Shown one piece after another: positions 11,676 through 21,551 of a DNA stretch of 64,000 nt. Under the pieces are notes generated by a model. That model was not told the origin of the DNA. It saw only the letters and a program-made list of their open reading frames with translations, and searched no databases. The position numbers and the translations under genes are program-made. Positions within the stretch are counted from its first letter, which is position 1. Each line of letters begins with the position of its first letter. The stretch comes from Mesodorylaimus sp. YZB2_4 (lineage: Eukaryota > Nematoda > Enoplea > Dorylaimida > Dorylaimidae): the NCBI GenBank assembly GCA_030248295.1, contig JASANH010000782.1, positions 226,093 through 290,092 of the forward strand. Reading direction: 5' to 3'.

Positions 11676-13172
11676 ATGGTCTCGCCCATGATTTTGACCT
11701 TGATCTTCATTCTCATCCAACTCCTGTACAGCGTCTCGAACGGGGCCCAACAAGTTCTGGATGTGTATCGAAAAACCGAGTTGGTCATCGTTGCCGACGA
11801 AGGAAGCATCAGCGAAACTGATTTCGCTCTAATGATGAATCAAATCAATGAAATACCTGATCGAATCAAGATTGGAGCGGAAAACGTTCGAGTCGGCGTC
11901 GTCATGTTCGCAAACAAATCCCGAGTCGTGCTCGAGCTGACCGATGTGCCTGATCAAGTGCGACAACTCAAAGTGAACAAGAGCGGTGGAATCACGCGCA
12001 CAGATCTGGGTCTCGCTCAGGCTGAAAAAATGCTCACCAAAGCGCGCCCTAACGCCATAAAGGTCGTTCTCCTGGTTGCTGTCGATGCAACTGAAGAAGG
12101 CTTCCAAAGCGCCGCGGAAATGAACGGAAGAAAACTGCAAGACCAAGACGTCATCGTGCATGCATTCAGTGCCGGCTCTGACCCCTCGAAGCACACCCCG
12201 CACCGCAAAAATATTACTGGGACCTCGAAGCGAGTGTGGTACAGCTTTGTTTTCCCGAACTTGTTACAATCGATACAGGTTGTCCTGAGGGAAGCCAAGT
12301 GTGAATACCTCGATGTCTGTCGCTTCAACAAGCACCTCGAGTGTGGCCCTGTCTGGTGGCACCATTTAACGTTTGAAGATGTGAGCCTATGCGTGAACAC
12401 CCAGCCAGACGATGAAGAAATTACGAAGACATGCTCCGTTGCCGACTGTAACGCGACATGCGAGAGATGGGCATGGGAAGAAATCAAGTGTGAGTCGAGC
12501 GGCCAAAGTGGCGTTAGGAAGCGCGCTGGGAAAAAGCCGAAGTTCCAAGACCACGTCTTCGAAAACTGCGCCAACGAGGAACCATTCCTGTGCCCAACTT
12601 GGATCACTCTGTCAAGCGAAGCGCCAGAAAAAGTGACTGAGGGTGCAGCTGACGACAAGACCCCAAAGAAAGAGGATGGTGAAGGAGGTTCGAATCCGTG
12701 GTTGATCCCGGTCGTCGTCGGTGTGATCGTCGTGCTGCTGCTCATCGTCGCGCTGATCATCGCCCTAAGCGTCCACAGGAAGAAGAAACGGGATGCTGCC
12801 GCTGCCGCCATGGCCAAGAAAAAGGCTGAAGACGAAGCCAGGAAGAAGGTCAAATCCGGCTCCAAGTCCAAGGCTTCAATGAAAAAGTCTCTCGTGCAAG
12901 CCAAGACGCTCGGGATCGAGACTTTCGATCGCAGCATGAGTGCGGCTGACATCGGCATGGGTGTCAGCTTAGCCGAGGTGAGTAGGTCTTCAACGAGGAA
13001 GCCGAAAGCCATGCAAGCGAAGAAATCGGGCAGCCAGCCACCCTCGAAACTGGTGAAAGGCGGCCTCGGAAAACAAAGCTCAAAATCGGGTATGCCGTCG
13101 AAAAAACTGCCAGCCAGCGGACCAGGGAACGCTGGATCCCCATCGAAGGGTGGTCGGGTGAAGAAGCAGTGA
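11676..13172 (+). CDS. Type-I membrane protein with vWA domain, 10-Cys module and basic tail (paralog 1, degenerate metal site)
   Basis: This intronless 498-aa protein starts at the ATG at 11676. That start is chosen over the in-frame ATG at 11592 because a signal peptide (residues 1-24) follows it directly. Residues about 34-200 form a von Willebrand A domain. A 10-cysteine module begins at Cys209 and includes CNATCERWAWEEIKC. One TM helix lies at about 342-365 after an acidic linker, and a Lys/Ser/Gly-rich cytoplasmic tail follows. The MIDAS DxSxS motif is broken: the paralog's DDSGS reads ADEGS here. The TDGE aspartate region is also lost, so metal-dependent ligand binding is unlikely. The layout resembles apicomplexan TRAP, but I see no true thrombospondin repeat. 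The tail shares GMGVSL with the paralog 6 kb downstream. The ligand is unknown. A 431-aa frame on the opposite strand is a shadow. Confidence 0.85.
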   Translation: MVSPMILTLIFILIQLLYSVSNGAQQVLDVYRKTELVIVADEGSISETDFALMMNQINEIPDRIKIGAENVRVGVVMFANKSRVVLELTDVPDQVRQLKVNKSGGITRTDLGLAQAEKMLTKARPNAIKVVLLVAVDATEEGFQSAAEMNGRKLQDQDVIVHAFSAGSDPSKHTPHRKNITGTSKRVWYSFVFPNLLQSIQVVLREAKCEYLDVCRFNKHLECGPVWWHHLTFEDVSLCVNTQPDDEEITKTCSVADCNATCERWAWEEIKCESSGQSGVRKRAGKKPKFQDHVFENCANEEPFLCPTWITLSSEAPEKVTEGAADDKTPKKEDGEGGSNPWLIPVVVGVIVVLLLIVALIIALSVHRKKKRDAAAAAMAKKKAEDEARKKVKSGSKSKASMKKSLVQAKTLGIETFDRSMSAADIGMGVSLAEVSRSSTRKPKAMQAKKSGSQPPSKLVKGGLGKQSSKSGMPSKKLPASGPGNAGSPSKGGRVKKQ

Positions 13173-13254
13173 AAGGAGCTGAATAGTGACCAGTGATGGT
13201 GCTGATGAAGAGTCTCCGCTGCACATGCGCTCATCTCGTGTTCGTGAATGTTCA

Positions 13255-13260
13255 AATAAA
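13255..13260 (+). terminator. Poly(A) signal AATAAA of vWA paralog 1
   Basis: AATAAA lies 83 bases after the stop codon, which fits a short 3' UTR for the intronless gene. Confidence 0.7.
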
Positions 13261-13810
13261 ATGAGGCACAAGTTCGATGCCACCTTAGGGGGAAGCGCGA
13301 GTCACACCTCAAGCTACTTCAATTAATTCCTGCTCAGGGCCCTTCAAAAATTCGCGGTATTTTTGAAAAAATGTATATAAGCTAAGGCAGCCGTGTGCAG
13401 GTTGATCGACATACTGCGTTCACAATATGCCCTGCAATTCACTCGCAGGCCGCGTGCGATATAAGTAGATAAGGGATGCGCCAGAAAAAGCAACTGAAGC
13501 ACCTGAAAAAAGCAGGAAAACAAGCACGCTGCTGATGCTACAATGGCCAAGAAATCTTTTATTTTGTACTAGCATTTTTGGAACACCGATGAAAGGGGGC
13601 GCTGAAACAACAAGCTCAAGATCAGGCTGGCGATTGACAAAACCGTCAGCAAGTAGGTTGAAGAATACAGGATCTCAACAAGGGCTGGTCGAGTAAATAA
13701 ATCATAGAATGAACTGCATGGGTGAATAGTGATCAACGATGGTGTTTTTAAACCGTGGTTGTTCCAGGGGTCGTTTTGGTCGTTCCATCCATCCTGGTCG
13801 GTCCAGGGGA

Positions 13811-13867
13811 GGGTCGACAAGCCCCCTAGCCCTCAACCCGCGGGCTAGGGGGCTTGTCAGTTGACCC
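13811..13867. repeat. Hairpin in a dispersed repeat (CTAGGGGGCTTGT motif)
   Basis: A perfect 17-bp stem (13816-13832 with 13842-13858) encloses a 9-nt loop. An outer GGGTC/GACCC pair sits at 13811-13815 and 13863-13867. The right arm and its flank (CTAGGGGGCTTGTCAGTTGA) recur in diverged form at 22998-23020 in a valyl-tRNA synthetase intron, so this is a repeat family and not a unique terminator. Confidence 0.6.
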
Positions 13868-15242
13868 TATCTTGCCATCGACGATATGGGATGCGGTGAA
13901 GTGAGGATTGGCTGCTTTACGGAATCAAAGGTGGCTCGCTCACGACAGTGGATGGGTGATTTTGCGCATGGAAATTGTGTTCAGCCATTGGTCGTCGATA
14001 GTGCCCGGAAATGATGTTCAGCGATTGTCCTCTTGTCGGAGGATGCGCGATTCTTCCGCTAGGGGGCTCCTTTAGCCTTGATCTGGGCGTAAAAGGTGGT
14101 CGATGAGTGGCTGATCGGGCTCGATCGATGGGACATTAATCAGTGAAAGAGGTTGGGTCTACGAGGGCCGGAAACTGCCCCTTCGCAACACACTTCATGC
14201 GCAAATACAGTAGAACTAAAGATTAGGTTATCTCAAGTGTATAGGCTCGATTTCCACTCAGGGCTTCCCCCTCCCCCTTATTGTCCAGGTTCCACCAAAA
14301 TAAACCATCATTCTGTAAAAACAAGAATATTTTGGCAGCAGTTGCAAGTAAGAAACACAGATGTGCATCCTTATAGCGATATTTCTTGATGAACGAGAAA
14401 ACCAATTTATTGGCTTTCTGAAAGTCTCTCTGAAAGAGCAATGATACTAAATAAGATGCGCTTAGGCAACATTGGCTTCACCATGAAAAAATCCTTCTTT
14501 TTGGTGCATAAGAACATCCTACAAACTTCCACAGCTGTACGAAAAGTTATAGAAACCTACCTTAGTTGTCTAAAATTAGAGGTTCAGCAAAGGGAATACG
14601 GTAGGTCCACCAACCGATGGTTCTGTCAGCTAAATCAGCAGGCACGGTAGTGCCTGCTTAGACCAGCCAACCAGACGCACAATGCTAAAGGACCATTTTC
14701 GCTGGCTAATAACTCGAGAACGGTTCGACGAAAATTTCTGATTTTTTGCACACTTGACAGAATCGGCCGAATCTACAATCGTGCTAATTTTTATCAAAAT
14801 CCGTCCAGCCGTCGTCGAGTTCCAGAATACGCGATTTCTTGTTCAGGGGGAGAAGACGAGGAGGAGGAGGATAAACATCAGCCTAGAGCGACAACCAGAG
14901 GTCGTACACTTGTAAATTTTAGTTTTTCTGAAAGCTTGAGCCTCCTTAATCTGCCTTTTGATATTCATTTTTCGAAAGCATCAATTTCTGAAAAGTTATT
15001 CCCGAAAATAGTCCCTTTTTTGGCCTCTTTCATCCGTCGCTCGTCAGCTACTGGACGGATTTAGATAAAAATTGACACGATAGCGGACCTGAACTATCTT
15101 GCGAAGCTTGCAAAAAAACAAACTTTTTGGTTAATCCGTTCTTGAGTTATCGATTATTGAAAATATTTCGTTTAGAGTTGAGCTTCTCCTCCCGCTGCAA
15201 GGGCAGTTGGGGATGACGCAGAAGAGGGCCCGTGAAAACGAG

Positions 15243-15310
15243 TCAGTATAGCTCAGTTGGTTAGGATTTTGTTTTGAAACCACGAGCTACGCGGTTGGAC
15301 TCCATCACGA
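15243..15310 (+). pseudogene. tRNA-like sequence (SINE head or tRNA pseudogene)
   Basis: An A-box-like TAGCTCAGTTGGTTAG at 15249-15264 and a B-box-like GGTTGGACTCC at 15293-15303 stand about as far apart as in a tRNA. The acceptor and anticodon stems do not pair properly, and the conserved TTC of the T loop is altered. I read it as a tRNA-derived relic with a possible internal pol III promoter, not a working tRNA. Confidence 0.4.
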
Positions 15311-15489
15311 AAATAAATTTTTGGTTTTTTTTTCGCGTGGCGGAGGCACCTTTCTGTGAACAAAGAATATGAGGGTGATCTTGGATTGTGCTTCCAAGTA
15401 GGGGGTAAATTATCGGATATGATAGGCGCATACAAGAAGTAATCTTTTTTCCTGGTGTCTATAGACGGTGGGAGTTAAAAAAGTTCACA

Positions 15490-15511
15490 CCCTGAGTACC
15501 GGTACTCAGGG
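15490..15511. repeat. Perfect 22-bp palindrome
   Basis: Each 11-bp arm reads CCCTGAGTACC and its complement with no spacer. No gene is next to it. It could be the centre of a decayed inverted repeat or a binding site; nothing decides between these. Confidence 0.7.
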
Positions 15512-16300
15512 GGCCGCATGGGCTGCAGCAGTGAAATTTTTAATTTGCACTGCCACACATCCCACTGGAACCCCTGCAAGAAATTACTCAGGCTGCTATC
15601 GATGAATGAGGATTCGAACAAACTGATCATCCACCATACAGTTCAGACCTGGCACCCAGCGATTACTACCCATTCGAAAAACCCAAAAAAAGTTTATTGG
15701 GGGGAAAGATTTTTGAGTGATGAGAAAGTGAAATCAGCGACTTGAGCGTTTTTTGAGGGGTGTGAGTAATCCTTCTTCTTAACCGATATTCACGCGTTGC
15801 ACGAAAGCGTAAGCAAGTTCATGTTCATGTTTTACCACATCACCAACCGCTTATGCGCACTCGAGCGTGAAGGGACACATTTTGCACGGAATGATTTTCC
15901 GGCCGAACACTCGCCCGTAACTGCGCACCCGGCGTGAGGGGCAGACGCCCAGCCCGCTAGGCGACCAGGCCGGTCTCACAAGTGCACTGGTCTCAGGAGA
16001 TGTTATGTCGTACAAGAATAATTATGTATTTGTATAGGTTCAATTAAAATGTGGTTAGGCTACGAACTTTTTGAACTCTTCTCGTTTCTACATATTTTTT
16101 AAAAAAGTGCTTGCGTTCGATCCTGTTAGGCGGACTGTACGAATAATCTCAGGCGCGCGGCTGCAAGTTCCGTTTGAGGTTTATGCTTTCCAGAGGTTTG
16201 GATGTATAATAGTCAGTCACCTCATTTCTCAGTTGATCTATGCATGGGCACGCAGTGTTTTGGTCGAAACTAGTTTGTAACAAAAACGAAAAACGGTCTT

Positions 16301-16988
16301 ATTATTTCCAAAAATGTCTGTTATGACAGACTCAAAACTTTTAGACCAGCCAATGCACAGAGTGGATAACCAGGGCTTAGGATGGCTGGTCTACTCGGCC
16401 GCACGATCACAAGGTCCTCTCATGCTGCTTAATGCACACAGTGTGTATAATCACTATCACACAGATGCTTGTCGATGTCAGCACTAAAGCCACATTGTCT
16501 GTGTGCTGCTGCTGTTTGGACAGGCTCCTCAAAGGATACCAGCTGTTTCACACGATGGCAACCTGAATATGCTGAAGCTCTAGCGCTGCGAGTAACGTGG
16601 TACAGCTTATCGGCAGATCCCAAGCCTCGAGTAACACTCGCAACAGTCTTTCCCCTTTCCAACTGTATGTTTTATGGTCATGTTTCACTACATCAGAAAT
16701 GATTTGCGTAGGCGGGGGTTGAACACTCGCTAGTAGTGCGCATTCAACCCGAGAGGCAGACACTTCGAGCCCACTATGTAGACCACGAACTGGATCTCTT
16801 AATGACCCTCACGATTAGTCGTGGTGCTTATATTCATGCATAAAAAGCAGCTTGAGCACGTTTCCTAATCAGCCGTTGTTGCGATTTGCAGTGGCCGAGT
16901 AGACCAGCCATCCTAAGCCCTGGTCATCCACTCTGTGCATTGGCTGGTCTAAAAGTTTTGAGTCTGTCATAACAGACTTGGAAATAAT
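16301..16988. mobile_element. 688-bp MITE with ~96-bp terminal inverted repeats
   Basis: The left arm (16301-16400) begins ATTATTTCCA and contains GTCTGTTATGACAGACTC and ends TACTCGGCC. The right arm (16893-16988) is its reverse complement with only a few differences, mainly beside the outer ATTATTTCC. The interior has no meaningful open frame, so it depended on another element's transposase. A diverged relative of the left arm lies at 17235-17360. I could not fix a target duplication by eye. Confidence 0.8.
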
Positions 16989-17234
16989 TGAAACATACAA
17001 AGCATGAAGTAAAATAGTTTTGCATGTCATCCCTCAAGCGACACGGGGCTTTTTGAAGTGGGGCAGGGGCGCACGCAGGATTTGAGGCAGGGGTGCTCGC
17101 CAAGAGACGTCAAAATTTATATAAATCTCAGCATTATGCAGTGATGCCAAGACAGTGAAATGACACATGGCAGACGAATAGCAAGACAGATTCATTTTCA
17201 CCATCGCATACGCGCTTGTGGGGGCCTAAGGCCA

Positions 17235-17360
17235 AAATGGTCATATTATTCCCAAAAACATGTGTTTTCACGGACGAAAAACTGTCAGACCATTTAATGC
17301 TGAGGGTAGCTAGCAGAGGCTTAGGATGGATGGTCTACTTGGCCACACGAAGACAGACTG
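17235..17360 (+). repeat. Diverged solo arm of the 688-bp MITE family
   Basis: TATTATTCCC, AGACCA and GGCTTAGGATGGATGGTCTA followed by CTTGGCC match the left arm of the element at 16301 in order and spacing, with many substitutions. No matching right arm was found downstream, so this is probably an old, decayed copy. Confidence 0.55.
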
Positions 17361-17757
17361 TCTCACATGCTCGCGCTGCACTCTGAGTGCGGTCATTCAC
17401 ACTCATCGTCGAATGCATTTCGAGGTTGCATCAAGTCACAGTGAAAGTCACAATAAAATTTGATGAATACAGCTGCTCTGCAAAAGATTCTGTCAGCAAC
17501 CCGAATTCCCGTGCCCTAGCGCTGCCCATGGGCCCAGATTGATATCCTGTAGCGCAAGTGACGCGTCATATACCTCAGGCAAGCTAACAATGTCCCAAGA
17601 AGCAACCGTCCGGAAACATATTTCCAAGCTCTTCTATTTTCATGTTTTAGTCCATCACCCAGAGTCGGAATACACGCAGTCGAGAGTGAATTTGCAAACT
17701 TCGCGAAATGATTCACCTGACCGCAAGATGAACACCCGCTGGTAACTGCGCTTCTGG

Positions 17758-18060
17758 CCCTAACTCACGACCGGATCGCATGGGGGTTTGTCGGATCGGA
17801 TCAGATGGGAAAAATCTCGGATCGGATCGGATGCTTCGGATCGGATCATGTGAAATATTAGTATAATTTCCTTTAAAAATCAACAACGCATAAACTTTTT
17901 TCGGAAGGCCTTTTTTTCATGATAAACAAAGGTATTCATTATCATGGTGCCATGGCACAAGCAAAGCCTCCGGAAAGCTTTGCCACACAGCTCATCATGG
18001 ATCACTGAATACTCTACAACCTGATAAAGTAAAGAAGATACATGCTGCTCATAAATGACT
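17758..18060 (+). repeat. Copy of the GGATCGGATC-ended element
   Basis: It starts with CTCACGACCGGATCGCATGG, followed by stacked GGATCGGATC units to about 17850, then the inner block with TTATCATGGTGCCATGGCAC and CTCATCATGGAT shared with 39290-39420 and, inverted, 9660-9760. No coding capacity is seen. Confidence 0.6.
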
Positions 18061-18510
18061 GCTCAGACAGTCACACATTTTTTGTACGCCCGGACAAAGA
18101 TATTAGGGGCGTGGACATTTTAACTAGGACGCGGAAGAAAACTTGGCAATTCCGCAGATGACACTAACTTGCGGACTGGATGTTCTAAAGCGATAGAACG
18201 AATTTTTCATGCCTGCGATATGTCTTAACGAGCGTCAGGTGCAACACTGAAACAAGCCAAGACCGAAATCCTGCTGGCTAGGATTAACAGGCGGTGGTTG
18301 AGAAAAGAGCATTTCGTTGTTTATAAACTGAAAATATATGGATTTCAGACCAGCAGTGATAGGCGTAGAGATAGCCGAAAACTAGGCATGAGTCACAGAT
18401 CACATTGCTGGGCTCGAGGAAAAGATTCAGATCTCAGAAATTCCATTTTTCGGCAGAATATCTGTGGCAAACACCTACTATTTATCAAAGCTGTGGTCAA
18501 AGCCAGATGA

Positions 18511-18576
18511 CCAGAAGCTAACTTGCAAAGGTTCGTCGACAGTTACGTCGATGGACCTTTGCAAGTTAGCTTCTGG
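18511..18576. repeat. 66-base near-perfect hairpin
   Basis: The left arm starts CCAGAAGCTAACTTGCAAAG at 18511 and the right arm ends with its complement at 18576. As RNA the stem is 30 bp with only two G-U pairs (18533/18554 and 18535/18552) and a 6-nt loop at 18541-18546. It is separate from the neighbouring repeats. It could be a small-RNA precursor, a cruciform or a recent inverted duplication. Such near-perfect pairing is less typical of conserved animal miRNAs. Confidence 0.65.
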
Positions 18577-19101
18577 AGCTTATCGTGATATGCCTTTCAG
18601 AATTCAGGACATGAATTGAATGCGCATTTCTGTGCAGTCTAGCCATACGCCTCTGTTATTTATCCTCTGTTCTACGTCTAGCCATTTATCCTCTGTAATT
18701 AATAATGTTCGTCATCCTACCTTTTTTTCTCCAGCTCCTCTCCACGTCATGCCCAGGACAATGACCCGTCGATTATTTACAAATCAAAAAATACATTCAC
18801 GGGTACAGGAAAATAGGAAAAAAATTGACTTTTTCAGCTTTGGACTTCTGCTCCGCCTTTTGGATTTCTGTTTCTTTTCAGCCTGTCAAACTACTGTATG
18901 TACTGTAGTTACTGTACAGTCTCTCTACCTTCGCTGGTCTACACGCTCTTTACACTCTCTTTCTATCCTGCAGGCCGAGTGCTCAGATCGCCACTCTTGC
19001 TTCAGCTGTTGACCAGTGCGGTTGTTCAGTCTGTTCTAAAACCTTGATTCCCTGCGCGATAAGGAATCGAATTCAGAGATCACAGACAAACTCGAGAAAA
19101 G

Positions 19102-20679
19102 ATGAAATCACCAATGATCGTCGGTCTGTTCATGGTCTTCGGTCTGTTCATGGTCTTCGTCCTGCTTCCGAATTCCATCATGGCCTTTCAAATCGATGAT
19201 CTGAAGGAGCATACGCTGAACCATGTGTGCGACATTGTGCTCATCCTCGATGATTCAGGCAGCGTCTCAGACGAAGATTTCGAGAAAATGATCGAAACAG
19301 TGCGGGAACTACCGAGTCGCATAACAATGGGAAAAGAAAAATCTCGCTTGGCTGTGATCATCTTCAGCGACGATGCATCGATCGCCGTGCCTCTGACGGA
19401 TGACGAAAAGCAGATTCGGCAGTTGAATGCGCGTCGGCAAAAAGGCCAAACTCAAACGCAAAAACCCCTCAAGGAAGCCAAGGATGAAGTATTGTCCAAG
19501 GCCCGTGACAGTGCCGCGAAACTGGTCATATTGATCACGGATGGAGAGACATCGCCTGAACAGTACAAACACGAGGCTGAAAGCATTGCGAAAGATCTGC
19601 GAGAGAGCGACACGTCGATTTTCGCGGCTTTCGTTGGGAAAAAGATTGACGAGACTAGGCCTCATCTGGAGAAGATAACTGGCTCGTCGTCGCACGTGTT
19701 CCATGTTGACGAATTCGATAACCTAGCCAAGAAGATCAGCCAGGAAATCATTAAGGCGATCAAGTGCGAGTTCCGTCCTGTCTGTCGCTACAGCGAGCCT
19801 CATGAAACTGGCTGCCGTGCAGCGTGGTGGCAACCAATGGCTACTGATGATGCCAACTGCGACAACGCCGAGCCCTCCTTCAGGCCCAATCGTCAGTGTG
19901 GCATCTCCGAGTGCGATGGCACATGTGACCTGTGGGAATGGGAAGAACCGAAATGCGATGGCAAAGAGGGGCAAACCGTGGAAGTCGCCCGTGGCAAGCA
20001 CCCGAAGCAATACGAGATAGGATTGCAACACTGCGTGAAAAAGAAGGACCATGTGTGCCCTGTTGGGTCAGCCCCTACCTCCACTTCTACCAATTCGACC
20101 ACGACGACCACGTCGACTGGCTCGAAGCCATCCACGAAGCGTCAAGCAATCAAACCGACCAACGAGGCAGCCAAGCAGGACTCAGAGATGGAAAACGAAT
20201 CGAGTACGGGTCTCGCCCCGTGGGTCGTCCCAGTCGTCGTATGCGTCGCCGCTCTGGTTCTGCTCGCCATCATCCTCGTCATCGTTTTGACTGTGCGCAA
20301 TCGAAAGCGCAAATTGAAGCAGGAACAGGAAGCTGCCACCATGAAATCAATGGGCAGCAAGCCGTCGAACATGGACTCAGCTCTATCGAAAGGACGGGCC
20401 GAATCGACGATCTCAAACGACGGATCTCGCTTCCAGACGACCTACGGTAGGTTGCCTTACGAGCAAAGTAGCCGCCAAGGGGTCCAGCGCGGCATGGGAG
20501 TCAGCCTGACCGGCGCTGGCAAATCGGTCTCGAAAACCACAGTTGGCACAAAAGGGCCAACGTCGAAGACGACGCCGCTCAACGCCACGCAGGGTCAGAA
20601 TGAAATGTCCAAGGGACGGTCGGGACTGAAGTCTGCTGGATCGTCGAAAGCGGCCGGCAAGGGCGTGCAAGGAAAATGA
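19102..20679 (+). CDS. Type-I membrane protein with vWA domain, 10-Cys module and basic tail (paralog 2, intact metal site)
   Basis: This intronless 525-aa paralog of the protein at 11676 starts at an ATG in a good context (AAAAGATGA) directly before a signal peptide. Its vWA domain (residues about 42-215) keeps the MIDAS DDSGS from Asp50 and the ITDGE aspartate, so it should bind a divalent cation and a ligand. The 10-cysteine module from Cys222 matches paralog 1 Cys for Cys, including CDGTCDLWEWEEPKC. A Ser/Thr stretch, probably O-glycosylated, precedes the TM helix at about 374-397. A Lys/Arg stop-transfer and a Ser/Gly/Lys-rich tail with GMGVSL follow. Probable role: an adhesion receptor or matrix-binding surface protein; the ligand is unknown. 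Intronless tandem copies suggest retroposition followed by duplication, or a simple lineage-specific duplication. Confidence 0.88.
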   Translation: MKSPMIVGLFMVFGLFMVFVLLPNSIMAFQIDDLKEHTLNHVCDIVLILDDSGSVSDEDFEKMIETVRELPSRITMGKEKSRLAVIIFSDDASIAVPLTDDEKQIRQLNARRQKGQTQTQKPLKEAKDEVLSKARDSAAKLVILITDGETSPEQYKHEAESIAKDLRESDTSIFAAFVGKKIDETRPHLEKITGSSSHVFHVDEFDNLAKKISQEIIKAIKCEFRPVCRYSEPHETGCRAAWWQPMATDDANCDNAEPSFRPNRQCGISECDGTCDLWEWEEPKCDGKEGQTVEVARGKHPKQYEIGLQHCVKKKDHVCPVGSAPTSTSTNSTTTTTSTGSKPSTKRQAIKPTNEAAKQDSEMENESSTGLAPWVVPVVVCVAALVLLAIILVIVLTVRNRKRKLKQEQEAATMKSMGSKPSNMDSALSKGRAESTISNDGSRFQTTYGRLPYEQSSRQGVQRGMGVSLTGAGKSVSKTTVGTKGPTSKTTPLNATQGQNEMSKGRSGLKSAGSSKAAGKGVQGK

Positions 20680-21551
20680 GATCATGCGCCTGTGTGTTGT
20701 GCTGTGGTGTCAAAAATGTTCATGCTTGCTCGGAAATCAAATCTTGCTGATCATGCTCGAAGGATTCAATAAAAGGGTTTGTTCCGTACTGGCTGAAATT
20801 GTGTGCTCCTCATAATATTTGCCCATCGTCTACAATCGTTCCTCAGAAATAACTCAATGAACTTGCACACCCATTCAGCCCCCAGTCTACCTAGCAGACT
20901 TCCAGGGTCGATATTTGTTTGAAGCACACACTGAGGCTATAATTTTGTCGTCTAGCTCCAAAATTTTTTTGCTTCCGACTCGCTTTCAAATCAACATAAA
21001 TCCGTGACATTTCTGAATTCTTCAATAACCTACTCTAGTCCAATGTGCTGCCACATCCAGTAAGACGCCGCTCCTAAGTTTTTACAGTTGTTTTGTTAGC
21101 CGTGGTAAAGCGTAAATTAAAGTTTCAGATACTGATTTAGAAATGCGCGGGTGAAAAAGAAAAAGAACAGGTTTATCGCACATGCAATTTTCTCGCGAGG
21201 AAAAAAATGAAAACGATGGATGGAAACTGTTCGAAAACTCTCACAATAAAAATTTTAATCTGAAACTCAAAAATGCGGCTTGTTGCGAGTCAACGTGGGC
21301 GAACTTTGCGATTTTCGCTATGATGAAACTTTACAGCATTGCATTTCCGGATAAATTGAAATCTAGACTTATAAAAGACTGAATTGTCACTTCAGTTGGT
21401 GTCTCCTGAGAACGATTCATCGACCGTGAGTGCAAACTGTTCCAGGTATTCTCGATTTTTATCAGGTAAGCTAGGGGAAATTTTTTAGCACATTTGTTTC
21501 ATTTTTCTTCGCATTCATTTTTTTACGGGAAGGATTTAACAACGCCAAATT
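20680..21551. other. Gap between vWA paralog 2 and valyl-tRNA synthetase
   Basis: Beyond the poly(A) signal I see no gene. TTTTTATCAGGTAAGC at about 21456-21470 looks like a splice donor and is followed by pyrimidine-rich sequence up to the synthetase ATG, so a small 5' UTR intron is possible. The 872-bp gap and the separate poly(A) signal argue against an operon. Confidence 0.4.
20768..20773 (+). terminator. Poly(A) signal AATAAA of vWA paralog 2
   Basis: AATAAA lies 89 bases after the stop codon, almost the same distance as in paralog 1. Confidence 0.7.

Larger units (their letters stand above)
13173..19101. other. Intergenic region between the two vWA genes
   Basis: About 5.9 kb with no gene I can support, made largely of repeats and palindromes: a hairpin at 13811-13867, a tRNA-like sequence at 15243-15310, a perfect palindrome at 15490-15511, a 688-bp MITE at 16301-16988 with a diverged relative at 17235-17360, a GGATCGGATC-ended element at 17758-18060, and a 66-base hairpin at 18511-18576. 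The last ~500 bp before 19102 should contain the promoter of the second vWA gene. Confidence 0.5.

Noticed and set aside
12017-13312. 431-codon open frame on the minus strand
   Set aside because: It is exactly antisense to the vWA paralog 1 gene; the GC-rich codon use of that gene opens its complement. No domain, signal or family likeness.
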